Shown: one piece after another, positions 32,063 to 44,386 of the stretch
Numbering within the stretch: the first letter of the stretch is position 1
How the letters are laid out: each line of letters begins with the position of its first letter
From: Vanessa cardui
Lineage: Eukaryota; Arthropoda; Insecta; Lepidoptera; Nymphalidae
Reading direction: 5' to 3'
Assembly (NCBI RefSeq): GCF_905220365.1
Contig: NC_061135.1
Location: 11,561,501 to 11,625,500 of the forward strand
Length of the DNA stretch: 64,000 nucleotides
Notes under the pieces: generated by a model
Database searches by the model: none
What the model saw: the letters and a program-made list of their open reading frames with translations, nothing else
What the model was told of the DNA's origin: nothing
Made by a program: the position numbers and the translations under genes

Positions 32063-35000
32063 AATATTAAATAAAACTTTAGTATACATTTTAATGTACC
32101 GTAAACAATAGTTTTATGGAGCAATATACAATTTATCAAAAATAAATATTATTAATAGTTTGGAAAATTAACGTATAGTGTTTATTTTGTGTCCGGTTTC
32201 CTGTACATTATTAAATTTAGCACTCGCATAACTTGATGATGAAATGTTTGAATCTAAATTACGGCGATCAAAATGTTGTTTGGTGCGATTGGTGAATCAG
32301 TGTTTGTGACTTAGCTCTTTCTGAAAAATTCTTTCAGGGTTTTTGTTCGGTTCAAAATATACTAGTAAATATACTATAGTATTAGCAATCAGAAGCGGGT
32401 TGAGTTTTTAAAATAAAAAGAAATATAATTTATCAACGTTTACTATAAATAATGATTTAATATTCCAATTACTTCAACCAAACAATAATTATTCTAATAC
32501 AAAGTACAAATACAAAGACGTCCGCTCCGCACGAGATTCCGACGGAGAGTGTTTCCACGCTTTTTTTTATGTGTGAAGTATTGCTGTTGGCCCTACTGAC
32601 CTTTACAGCGTCATCGGATTTTCGGGCGAGTACTAATGTCGTCTGGCCTGAGGTTGATTCGGATTTAAGAATTCTCAGAACGAAGTCGGTGGTCCCACGC
32701 TGTCTAAGCTCTGCTTTGTATTTTATTTTTCTTGCTTAAGGACATATTCACGTAAAGTTAAAAAATAGCGATATTATATCTTTAAAAAAAATAATTAAAT
32801 GAAATCGAAAGTAGTTTAATGATTTTTTTTTAATAAACTTTATTGATAATAATATTTATAATAATAGCGATATAGTGACCGTGATATTTTAACTTTTCCT
32901 AAATTGACACCATTTATTAGTTGTTATTTCAAATACTTAATTTTTTTGATATAATTGCAATTGGGGCCAAAAGTATTCTTCAGTCACATATTTGGCTAAT
33001 TTAGCTCGTCAGTATACGGTTCGCCTCACGCGAAATATTCGTTAAGAGCAGGTTGCGGTAGTGCAGTCAATTTTGGCTCCTAAAGATTTCTCGAGGGGCC
33101 GAGTGCCTAATGGGCCTGCATTTTAAAGTCCGCATATCCAAGATTTTGTTGGGGAAATGCCAAAATACAACAGAAATCAAGAGGATTATCTCTTTGACAT
33201 ACTTGCATCGGGGCAGTTTTACTGTAATCATTACTAAACATCTGCATTTGCAGTGAAATAAATATTTACTGTTGGCGTAATATGTAAGATACGAAGCAGT
33301 AAAACTACCACGAGAAACGTTTTATAGACATTTTGTAATGTATTACTTTTTTGTAATATGTTACTGATGAAATCGATAGATCGAAAACTAAGAAGGCTAA
33401 GAAGAAAAAACCAATAAGCCCCAAAAAATTTTTCAAATGGGAAACTTTAATTTGTAACAACAACAGATCCACATATTAAATTATATAGGAAGTTAAACGA
33501 ATTTCTAAAATTTACTTTGTTGTTTTATACATTTTGAGAACAGTTTTTCTTAAAATGTAACCAATCAGCCCGCTTCTGACCATGAATTACTGTCATTTTA
33601 AATAATATCAACATATTTATCAATGTTCAATATTAATCAGGGAATGATATTTATTTCAAGCGTTCGTTAAGACGGCTAATTGCCGCGTCTCCCTTCTAGC
33701 TTCAAACCATAAATTATATAACAAAGTAAGAGTTAAACTTGTAGCGTTTTTTTTAATTTATTTAGTTTTTAAATGTCCATTACTATATTAGGGGAATTGA
33801 TTTCTTTTTCATCCATAGTTTATTTACTTTCATTATACTTTTGGCTTATAAGTATTGTAAGGTAATATAATAAGTATTTGTATATAATAAGTATTATTAT
33901 ATTGTTTGTATTTAATATATTAAATACATCTATTTTTTGTGTAAAAAATGAAAAAGGCTAATGACATCGCCTGGTAGTAAATCGGCAATTGTAGATTGTA
34001 TTGTATTTTAGTATAGTAGTATAGGGTTAATTAAGTGGGGAGTACTTTTAAGTTATTTTTATAATTGCCAAAGAAGGGCACGTTTTGTTGTACGATAGCA
34101 AATGATCAATATGAATGCCTTATCTATTTTTTTTGTATGTAGCTACCCCCTCAATTACGAAAAATGAGTGCATAAATATCAAAATAACCTGAAAATATTA
34201 AATTAAGCATGGGCGTTTCGTATGGGGCGTACCTATATCCTACCATCCTTATATGCGGAGGGTTAAAAGTGGTGCAATATTATTAAAGTTAGTTAAACAT
34301 TAGTTATGTGGACTATCGTGTCCAGATAACTTATGACTCATGATCTTTGACGGAATGATCAAGTAATCATATTGTGTATTAGATGTTTTTGTGAACTCAA
34401 TAATCTACTCTTTCATTCATAATAATAATCAATGGTTTAGCAATTAAATCCGGCATTCATGTGATTTTTTATCGTAGAATAGTACATAACGAAAAATTGA
34501 CAACTAATTAATGAAATTATTTTATGTAAAACAATTACCTAAAGTATGCTGAGTTCTCAATAATATTGACAAACCATTATCTTCTTAAAAATTGATGTTA
34601 TGCTCAATATCAAATAACCGCTATCGCTTATAAGTCATTGTTTTTGCTTCGAGTACTCGGGTTGCCGACGTCATTAGTTTTGTTTCTTGTAGCCTGGTGT
34701 CGCAAGAATTAGTTAACGAACTGTGGGAACACTACTCCTTGTTGCAGTGACGTGCTTTTATAACATATTCTAATCAGGGCTGTTTCAAGCTATGGTACAG
34801 ATGATGCTTGAATTTTAGCGAAGAAAATTTGTCTTTTAACAATATATGTAGACCCATTAAATGCCCTTCCATATCCCGCAGAATGTACGTCCCTGAGATT
34901 GTTACCCGATTTTTTGTTTTGATGAATCAATTTTACGAAATATTATCAACTCCATCCCTTGTCCGATAAAACAAAAAAGCGCTTTAGTTAAATAGTTTCG

Positions 35001-35080
35001 ATAGAGGCTATGTATAGCGAATTCGGCTAAATTTAACAGGGAAAATGTTTAAGGTTTGTATATGTTTAGTTTACCCTACG
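32063..35080. other. Intergenic DNA without recognised genes
   Basis: Mostly AT-rich. Two slightly GC-richer patches (about 32510-32710 and 33040-33200) look like old inserts but match no family I can name. No exon structure or RNA gene was found. Confidence 0.45.
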
Positions 35081-35085
35081 GATAG

Positions 35086-35430
35086 TGGTCAACACCGCCG
35101 CATATATTGACGCATATAGACATGGGCACTGTAAGAAATATTAACGATTCCTTAATTTACTAAAAATCTAAATCAAAGTAGGCTTTATTCAAGTGGGCTT
35201 TTACAAGGACTTTAAAAATTTTATTTAATAAACTATATTAAATAAAGCGAAGCCTGGAAGTCAGCTCATCAATGAAACATCGCAAGCTAAGATATTATGT
35301 CCCATGTGCCTGTAATTACCCTGGACTACTAAATCAATCAGCCCATTCTCGTTCAGTGTTGAGCATAGGCATCTCCAGTTCTTGGGATACTCGCATCCAG
35401 CTCCTGCCAGCCGTCTTGCTACTCACCATA
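35086..35430 (-). repeat. R3 repeat interrupted by an R4 fragment
   Basis: R3 blocks at 35086-35160 (AGTGGTCAACACCGCC, CACTGTAAGAAATATTAACG) and at 35275-35345 (AGCTAAGATATTATGTCCC, TGTGCCTGTAATTACCC) are in register. They are separated by an inverted R4 piece (35166-35240, TAGGCTTTATTCAAGTGGGC). R4 therefore inserted into R3. Confidence 0.6.
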
Positions 35431-36195
35431 CCCAGAACTTTTATTAAGCTACGAGACAAACGAGGTCATACATTTTTTTAATTTTCATAAATGCCAGAAA
35501 ATTAGCAAGTCAAGTTACACAGTGCTTTTATCACAACGCGAAGTAACGAATTTTGTTGAAATGATCAACGCTGCTGAACATATTAAGATTTAATAAACTA
35601 AATTAGTAAAATATCTCATTTCACCTAATAAGCCACATGAAGTAGCGCATATTACTTTATTAGGCTTTCTTGTTTTTAAAACAGGAAAATATGGAAGCAT
35701 GGAATATTTGACATTTCTAAAAAGAAGTCGGTAGGTATGTAGTCGGCATTTAATTTGTCAGGGGCTAACCGAATACGGATTTTAGCCAATAACGGGAAAC
35801 TAGCGCGTTACAAGCTCGTTTGTGTAGATTGATCGAAACTGATTCACTTGATTTCGTATGCCACCGAAAAGTCTCCGGTTCATTCGTTTAAAATAAGGGT
35901 TTTACCGAATGCTAATTTTGTTACATTGGTTTATCTATATTTAGCTTTTACTTAATCATTCGACTGCGTTTCCAAATTATGTGTAACGAAGAGAATGTCC
36001 AATAAACTGATGGTCAGATAACTAGGGGTACGAATAAAGTTTTGACAATCCAGATGTCGCACACGGAAGACCCTTGGACGTCACGTGAACTTACCCTTAG
36101 AAATAATGCGCATATAACTAGTATTTAATAATGTATCAGAATAAAAAATAATAAGTCTCACAGTTTTATTTTATTTTGTTTATTTAAATAATTGT

Positions 36196-36201
36196 TTTAT
36201 T
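36196..36201 (-). terminator. Candidate poly(A) signal of protease gene 1
   Basis: AATAAA on the minus strand starts 19 bp after the stop codon, with others at 36179 and 36165. A very short 3' UTR is plausible but unproven. Confidence 0.4.
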
Positions 36202-36219
36202 TCATGAATATTTAGCCGA

Positions 36220-39200
36220 TTAGGTTCCAAAATAAAATCGATTATCATTGGTTGCATTATGTCCAGTTGAACTGTTCGGCCAGACAATCTTTTCTATCCA
36301 ACCGATGAAACTCGCCACTCTGGTATACACGCCAGGAGTTTCCTTCTTTGCGCATCCGAAACCGAAAGAGGTCACGCCAATGATGTGATGCAAATTCCAT
36401 CGCAAGCTGAGTAGAGGATGTTTCAGCGGTATCAACGACTGCAGGGGACCACCTGAATCGCCCTTAGGAAAAAGTTATATATAATTACTATTATTCGAAT
36501 TATAAGCACTTCTTTACTTGTTTTATAAGTAATTTGATTATCTGTTAGAATTGGTACATACTCTTGAGTGCTCGTATCATGAAGAGATAACACCACCCAT
36601 AGACAGGTTAGACTAGAAGAGACTAATGATCTACAGTTGGAATTTTTTTTTAAATGGTAGTTTACTTTGCTTCAGATTCTGTGTAGAAATGGAAAATCCG
36701 GTCACAATACCTAAATAGGAATATTGTGGACGTTCTTGCTCTATTCAATCACAACTGTATGAAGAAAAAAAGAACTTTTGCAATTATAAATAACGGTAAA
36801 GGACAAAGACAATTTTAGGTAAATTAATGGAAATTATGTGACTTTTAAATTTAAAAGTGCCTGATTATAGGCATCTATAAAACACGCTTTCAATATGAAT
36901 TTCTCTCGAATGTCCATAAGAGTCGAGATGGCCCAGTGGTTAGAACGCGTGCATCTTAACCGATGGTTGCGGGTTCAAACCCAGGCAGGCACCGCTGATT
37001 CATGTGCTTAATTTATCTTTATAATTCATCTCGTGCTCAGCGGTGAAGGAAAACATCGTGAGGAAACCTGCATGTGACAAATTTCATAGAAATTCTGCCA
37101 CATGTGTATTCCACCAACCCGCATTGGAACAGCGTGGTGGAATATGTTCCAAACCTTCTCCTCAAATGGAGAGGAGGCCTATAGCCCAGCAGTGGGAATT
37201 TACAGGCTGTTGTTTGTTTTGTTTGTTTTGTCCATAAGACTACATTCTACTTTTAAATGGACTGATACTGTCATTTTTCGATCCATGTTAATCAAATTAT
37301 AAAGTTCTTAAGTCTCATTTTCAGATATTTGTGTGAGGTACCTGGCAAGTATCGACACCACCGGACATATTCCCGGCGCATAACTGATGCCGCATGAATC
37401 CCCACCAATTCCTGTTTCTTTTTTGACTTAACTTTTTGTCGCACTCTTCGTAATCTAATATTTCTATATTAGCTTTTTGCAACACGGGACTAGTCATACG
37501 GGTGGCTAGAAATGAAAAAAAAAACATTGATGTTTTCAAAGAAAATAATAGACTTTATTCAAGTGGGCCTTTACAAGCGCGTTTGAATCGTCATTTAACA
37601 ATTAAGTGAAGCTACCACCCGCTCGAAAAGTAGATTCTACCGAGAGGAACTGGCAAGAAACTCAGTAGTTACTCTGTTTCAACATTTAAAAAATATAATC
37701 GTATTAGTTAAATGCAATTATATAGTATTAATTCCAAGCTTTTTTATCATCTACAAAATATTGATACAAGTATTTTATTATTAATAATATGAGTACTACA
37801 CATAAACTTTATATTGATGAACGTTGAGCAGCGGTTCTGAGTGACTAATACTAATATATTAATTGTTAATATAGGGTATAAAAGGCATCAGGTCAAATCT
37901 AATTGAATTTATTGATGTATTACTTACAGAGATCTATTACGCCCCAACCGGTGAGAACTCCAGTTTGAGGATTTTCAAATTTAGTCCATAGGCAGGATGG
38001 GTGAATGAGCCAGCTGAACTGAACCTTTTCCTCGAGTTCAATGAGTGCGATATCGTAGTATTGTCGCGGCGGTTTGTACCGGTGATGTGTTATAAACTCT
38101 TTTATGCGGACATCGTATGCTCGTCGTGGATGCTGAATTTGAAAAATTGAAATATTGTATATAATACTCGTTTCAGTTCAATACGGATATCGTAACAATT
38201 TTTTTTTTTATTCGATATCTGAAGATGAATGGAAAATAGGCCACTTAATGATCTAAGAAAGATCAGATAAGTTTTTTATCAAATCATGATTTTTGGAAAA
38301 GTATTTATTAGGTCGTTGGTTAGCTGTTACACCAGTTTCGAAACACGCGAGTCATCTGAATATGTTAGGAATAAACTCCTCATTTCTGCGTGCATCCACC
38401 TCTCCTTCTTGTCTTTCTTAGAACACAAAAACATACGATAATGTTATCGCTTCCAATTTTTCGGCTTAAACTATTAGATAAGTTCTCCGATTTTTTTGCT
38501 TTGAGGTTTGCCGCCTTGGCTGCCAAAATGACCCCAAAAATGGGTAATTAACTAAACTTGCTTGAACAATCAGCTGTGCGTAGCACACAGCTATGATTAT
38601 GTTCATAAGCAAACTTAGTTATGATTTTTGGAATAATGAAAATAAAAAATGATTTTTGGAATTTATAAGGTCCTGTACACCATACAATAGGCAATGGCCC
38701 ATATAAAATATACTTTTTTTTGTTTGGTGAATTTTGCTTGAACACCTCCTTGACCAAAAATCATGATTTAATATTAAATTTCATAATCCCTACATTGCTA
38801 TTGCGCTACCGACCGTGTACAGGGCAGTTTTAGCCTACAGCATCGGAATTGCGATTCAACGGGGAAATACTACAAGCAATCTTGCCACCATGCCACGTGG
38901 TCATGATTTACAGATTAACTGTTTTAAATTCTTATTTGTATACAGATAAGGACTTAAACTTACAAAATCCAATAAACTATGTCCACCTAGTCGAACTATT
39001 TCGGGCTTTCGTTCAATGACAGTATTATCAGATTCCCGAACCCGCGAGCAATGTGCTGCTGTCAAGACAAATCCTTCACTGATCAGCGAACCTCCACACT
39101 TGAAGATCCAACTGCCATGTGTTCCTTTCCAGCCGATGGCACTCTGAAATTATTGAATAAATTTTAGCAAAATTAACTAATATACGGTGTGATATGCAAA

Positions 39201-41625
39201 ATAGGAAACTTTAAAAGTTGCTACTACCACATGTGGTACCTACTTTATATTTCGGTTTTATGTTTAAAATAACGTATGCATCATAAAAATATTACCATGT
39301 GAGGATATTCCCCCTTTTCAGCTGCATGCCCTCCTAACAATCCACTAGCGTTATATTTTATTAGATCACCTAAAAATGTATATAATTATTTTGAATGTAA
39401 ACAATTCTCTTATGTAAAAGAAGAAAAAAACCTACACTAAAACTTATAACGTCAATTGGTTAAAGATGCAAGATTTCAACCGTACAATCATACAAGGTGG
39501 AATCTTGTATCTTACATTGTAGATAAGTAAAGGCTTGTGAACATGAATACTATAAGCATTGTGGCACAGCGTCGAGAATCATCGAGTTTCACATAAATAC
39601 TTTTTGGTCACTTATTTTTCATAAGTTGTTTATAAAAACTTACATCTTCCTCTCCTGAATTGTTTCATTTCATTATACATTAATTGCCAAGTGTGTTCGA
39701 AGCATTCTGAAACAAATGTTATTTCAATATAATCATAGTCGTTAAAGAAAAAAGACGCTGAGTACTGTACACACAAGTACTTATGTGCAGTTCAGTAATT
39801 GAATTAACAGCACAAGATCTACATTATAAAATATTAAAATGACTGACGTCTAACAAACAGCTCAAACCACTGGGTCTAACAGGAGGGAGATGAAGAGGAA
39901 AATGAATTCCTTACATAGTTTAACTTTGCATTGAATTCGTCGGCACACTCTCTGTGCTTACTATTATGGTATTGTATAAAAAACGTATTACTTTTATGGT
40001 ATTGTATAAAAAACCCGTGGCTTTTTAAATTATTTTCACAATTTGATATGTTATTAAACGTAATAGTTTTATAAAATAACGTGCCTCATTTCGAATGGTA
40101 GGCTAATCTACGAAAAAGGTAAAATTATTTAATAAAACAAGTCATTGACTCTGTGTGAACTCTTCAGCCGTGAAAGATTGTTACCAGACGTCCATTACTT
40201 ACTGACTTCGCTTATTCGACGTCCAGGTCTGTTATAATCTGGTACAGGCACTGCACTTGTATCACAGGGGTCGGAGGGAAAATCTACTCTGACACTATTG
40301 TAATCATTCTGAAAAAATACGATGTGCATTTATGACATAAAAATAATAATTACGTTTAGTCCAGTCATTATTAATTATGTTAATAATATCAATATTAAAT
40401 ACTATGTATATTATTTAAAGGTCAGTAAATACAATATTTTTTAATCATAATTCCAAATAGGCACTTCGAAACACTTCGAAAAGTTATTCAAATAGGAACT
40501 TTTATGATCTATTTAATTTTGTTCATTAAGCAATCAATATACTTGAATGGTTAATGTAATGATTACTTTGTTTTCTTTGATAGATCAATGTAAAAAAATG
40601 GTCGAGAACTGCAAATGAACCGAGACTGATTTGTGTTTATGTTGTAGGCAGGCTAGGCTAGGCAATTTAGGCTTAGAAAAGCTTAACATGAAATTGTCGA
40701 CCATGGTTTTCTATGTAGGTTTATTGCCATCTTGAAAAAAGAATTGATTCTTATTTTTATTCGTAACGCAGGTGTGCATTCATTTGCATTTCCAAATGTA
40801 TGTTATGTTTGGACTAGTTTGTGTGTTTTGTAGTGTTTTATTTATATGAAACAAAACATACCTCATTTGTGTCGTCTGACTGTGAATTGGCGCTTGAAAT
40901 GTAAGCTGGAATAGTATAGTCACAATGTTAGATATGGGCATTAATTGGGCATAAATAATTTATTTAGAGATGGGTATGATATCTGGGAGCCATACCAAGA
41001 GTTCTGACCTTCCGTGAGACACTAACGTATCTTTATTTTATCACTTTAATCGTGCTCAGATTTCTCAAGTTTTAGATTATGGATAATAATTCCAAACACT
41101 CAATATAGACTTTCGTACGAGGTATCAATTTAATCTTGCATATTTAATTGTTGATAACAATTAATTACTTAATTTTTGAATTTATTGATAGTAATAATTA
41201 CGACGAAAGTGACGCATTACTATTATTTAATATATGTCAGTCATTTGCATGAATTCGTAAACAATAAGTTTACTTTATTTGAAATTGAAATTTAATAATC
41301 GATGATTAGTAACTTGTATAGCGGGACCGATAAATGGCATTATAATTTTAAGAAGGAACTAAGAAGTTATATTAAAAATCAGGCGGTGTAAAATGATTAT
41401 GTAATTCTGTACACTGGCTCTCGGACCAAAGCGATGCTTTATTGTACAGACACACAAAATGTTACTTAAAACTAAACTAATATGCTCGTAAACTTGCATC
41501 ATTAGTTACTACTATAATCTAAAACATAAAATATATTTTAAATAAAAAAAATATAATGGGTAAATTTTCAATATAAGTGTTATTGACTTACCAAAACAAT
41601 ATACGAATAATAATATCAATTCCAT
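36220..41625 (-). CDS. Snake-like S1A serine protease, paralog 1
   Basis: Nine exons on the minus strand: 41625-41592, 40905-40862, 40308-40203, 39706-39644, 39369-39296, 39143-38964, 38132-37928, 37505-37342 and 36462-36220. They join to 370 codons. A hydrophobic signal peptide (MELILLFVYCFAYISS) indicates secretion. A propeptide follows with three Cys and the RPGRRISE-KCFE motif typical of snake-type proteases. The protease domain starts near residue 93 (LLGGHAAEKGEYPHM). The catalytic triad is complete: His138 (TAAHC), Asp194 (YYDIALIEL) and Ser293 (QGDSGGP). Asp287 six residues before the Ser predicts trypsin-like cleavage. Snake-family enzymes act in haemolymph cascades (immunity, melanisation, patterning). 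The usual six-Cys clip domain is missing and the activation junction (S-G/LLGG) lacks Arg, Lys or Leu, so the activating enzyme is unclear. All introns fit GT-AG and keep the frame. Confidence 0.92.
36911..37238 (+). mobile_element. tRNA-derived SINE, family 1, with 10-bp TSD
   Basis: Clean full-length copy in the last intron of protease gene 1. The head GAGTCGAGATGGCCCAGTGG and B-box GGGTTCAAACCC are intact, and it ends in (TTTG)n. The direct repeat TGTCCATAAG at 36911-36920 and 37229-37238 flanks it. It is probably recent. Confidence 0.92.
37547..37700 (-). repeat. Dispersed repeat family R4, inverted
   Basis: Reverse complement of the R4 unit (TTATTCAAGTGGGCCTTTAC, TTAAGTGAAGCTACCACC, GGCAAGAAACTCAGTAG). 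It lies in an intron of protease gene 1, directly upstream of the exon that encodes the segment before GDSGGP. Confidence 0.72.
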
Positions 41626-42560
41626 GTCAAAAATATTCAATTATTTATTGAAAACATGCTTTAAATGTAAATCTACTCAAGTAACTAACTAATTATATAA
41701 TTGAAGCTGCGAATAGTTGTTATTATTATAAACGATATAAACGATTATACAGAGTGTTTTATTTCAAATTTACTCGCAGAATAATAGAGTAAGAATGCCT
41801 AATCAAGCTATATTAATATTTTAAAATTGGCACAGCTTTATCAAAAAATGAGTATTTCGTCCAGGTCAATGTAAGTCAAATGGTTTGGATCATGCGAAAA
41901 GTTATCGACAGTTGACATTATTGGAGGCAAATATTTATTTAATTTCAAAAATACTTAATATTTTATTTTTATACGTGGTGATGGTGATTTCGGACCACCG
42001 GTTCAATCACGGGGAGACTAACAAATTGGACAGGACATAATAAAGCACACGCTTACTATCAGCATCAGGTGAGAAACAATTAACAGTTTTACACGTGTTT
42101 TTGTTTCCAACTTTTAATCTGCTACTGATATGTTTTCGACCTAAAAACCCATTACATTTTGTTGGACCAACTGTAATAGAATTTAGTTATTTTTTTAAAT
42201 TAAAATTTAGTAAAAGAATCCTTCTAAGAAACGAATAAATTAAATTTATTATGGTATAGGTTTAGAACCAACTGTATAATTACGTATGTATGTATATGCT
42301 GAACAAATAGGTCTTATCTTGGGTTATTCATAATTTTGGACCAAGTTAGCTCGTTCTAATAGTATTTGATTCGTCAAAACAAAAACAGATCCGACTTATT
42401 TAGAAAAAATATAGGTATATTTTTAATATTCTAAATGTATCTCTTTAGATAACCTTATTTGAATGAGTAAAAAGTTTAAAAAAAATACAAAAAATGAGGC
42501 AAATTCTCGTTCACTTCCCGTTTATGAGTTTATTATTATTATGCTCTAAATATTTATAAT
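41626..42560. other. Upstream region of protease gene 1
   Basis: Non-coding AT-rich DNA between the protease 1 start codon and an unidentified open frame. The promoter of gene 1 must be here, but no TATA box or kappaB-like site could be singled out with confidence. Confidence 0.4.
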
Positions 42561-42745
42561 TAATATATATATTTAGAGATGCAACTGTCGGCCCTAATAG
42601 TTTTACAATTAATCATCTTCCAAGAATTTATTTGCATTTTATTTTGTCATGAGTATTCTTATTACTATTACTTAGTATTCCACAACTGGCAAAAGTGGCC
42701 CTGGGTTTGTACGCCCTTTCAGCGTGAAAAGGCGAATAGAAGACT

Positions 42746-43048
42746 TCAGCGATCTTCTTCTGCCCATGACCTTTCCCCGACATTCTTCCATGACACGATA
42801 CCATCACAGAAAGAGACCACCTCACTCACACTCCTACGTTCAATAATGCGAAAAGTTTCAATCGTCTCACGTATACGACTTGACTTGTTTATGTTGCTAT
42901 TCAGTTCTATATATTCCATACTTGGTACTGCACTTGCATCTATGTCATCGTTTTCAGATTCAATACTTACCTCTTTTTTTGCGTCCCTGAGTTTTTCTGT
43001 GAGGAGGACCAAAGAGGTTACCACTGGCTGACACTGGCCCCATAACAA
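42746..43048 (-). other. Unidentified open frame between the protease genes
   Basis: A 100-codon minus-strand frame with acidic and Arg/Glu-rich composition (IESENDDIDAS, RIRETIETFRIIERRS). It resembles no family I know. A 150-codon plus-strand frame overlaps it (42579-43031). The tract is less AT-rich than its flanks and ends near the palindrome at 43081. It may be a fragment of a host gene or transposon. Real coding status is doubtful. Confidence 0.25.
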
Positions 43049-43080
43049 GGAATCATTCTTTGCATCGCCAATGTGCCAGC

Positions 43081-43137
43081 GAACCGAGATGTGATGTTAC
43101 GTTACGTTATACGTAACGTAACATCACATCTCGGTTC
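43081..43137. repeat. 57-bp palindrome with perfect 27-bp arms
   Basis: Left arm 43081-43107 (GAACCGAGATGTGATG then two GTTAC units) and right arm 43111-43137 are exact reverse complements with a 3-nt centre (TAT). It can form a long cruciform or hairpin. No other copy is visible in the window. Confidence 0.93.
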
Positions 43138-43379
43138 ATCAGGAATTGAACCTGTGTGAACACACTTGTGCACTATAATATGTCATGAGCAGTTGGTTAG
43201 ATGCTCTTGAGAAAGGCCGTCGTGGCTGAAATCGGTCAGAACAGCATCCGGGAAACTTCAAATGCATCGCTCGAATCGTAGTCTACAATACGAATAGGAA
43301 AATTAGTAATGCTTTTTAAAATAAAAATAAAAACTTGTGAAAGTCCGTCTCGGTAAGTACAACCCATTAAAATCATGTA

Positions 43380-43562
43380 TTCTACCACTGCACTGCAATT
43401 TAGTATTGTTTTCTTTCGGTTTGAAGGAAATTTGACCTAACTACAGGCACAAGGGACATCTTAGTTCCAATCGTTGGTGGCGCATTGATGATGTAAGGAA
43501 TGTTAATATTAAAACACTAGTGTCTATGAGCGGTGGTGAGCATTTACCATAAGGTGGTACCA
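43380..43562 (+). repeat. Dispersed repeat family R3, partial
   Basis: Contains ACTACAGGCACAAGGGACAT, GTTGGTGGCGCATTGATGATG and GTGTCTATGAGCGGTGGTGAG, which match the right part of the 51515-51812 copy. It lies between the two protease genes. Confidence 0.65.
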
Positions 43563-44386
43563 ATGACAATGATGTAGAATTATAGTTTAACAACAAACGG
43601 TACGAATATTATTATTCAAAGCAAAGGTCGTATAATATGTTTGTTCTTTAACACGGTGCATATCTCCGATTCGCTTCTTTTGTCAGGCCCAAAGGTTGTC
43701 TGGAAGAGATCGCTCTTTTAGCGATAGGGCAGCCTTTATAAATCTTCCATTTATTATTATAAAACTAGTAATCGTAGCTTAACATGTTCGGAATTTCAAA
43801 ATATATATTTTGGTTTTAGTTTTATTTTGTGTATACAATTATATATCAATACTGTATTTATACAATTTTATATTAAGAGTATATATTTACATATGTAGGT
43901 ATGTATTAGGACATTGTTTTCAAAGATTGTAATCTAAGATTATAAAATCGAATAAAAATCGAGAATTCAGTTATGATAATGTGATTTTATTGTATTCAAA
44001 TAATGAGTACCAGTTCATAAAAAATCTGTGTACGAATCATACGAACTATAAGACTTGACTTAGATCTAGTCAAGTCAAATAATTTTAATTATCGGTTAAA
44101 ACAAAACCAATAATATTTAAATGTAATAAATAAAATTTATAATCGCAATAGAATAGTGAATTTTGGAAATTCCTCTCTGAATAACAAACTAAATAAGTGA
44201 TGATTGATAGATAAAAAAATTAATATGAATGGAATGAAAAGAAACAAACGCTATAATGATATAAATAATAATATATTCAAGACAAATCAGTTAGTTAAAT
44301 TAAATGTATTAATAAGAGAATACTATTTTTTTTGTTTAAATCATTTCATTATTTCTTTGGAATTCCGTGAAATTAGTTTCCACAAA

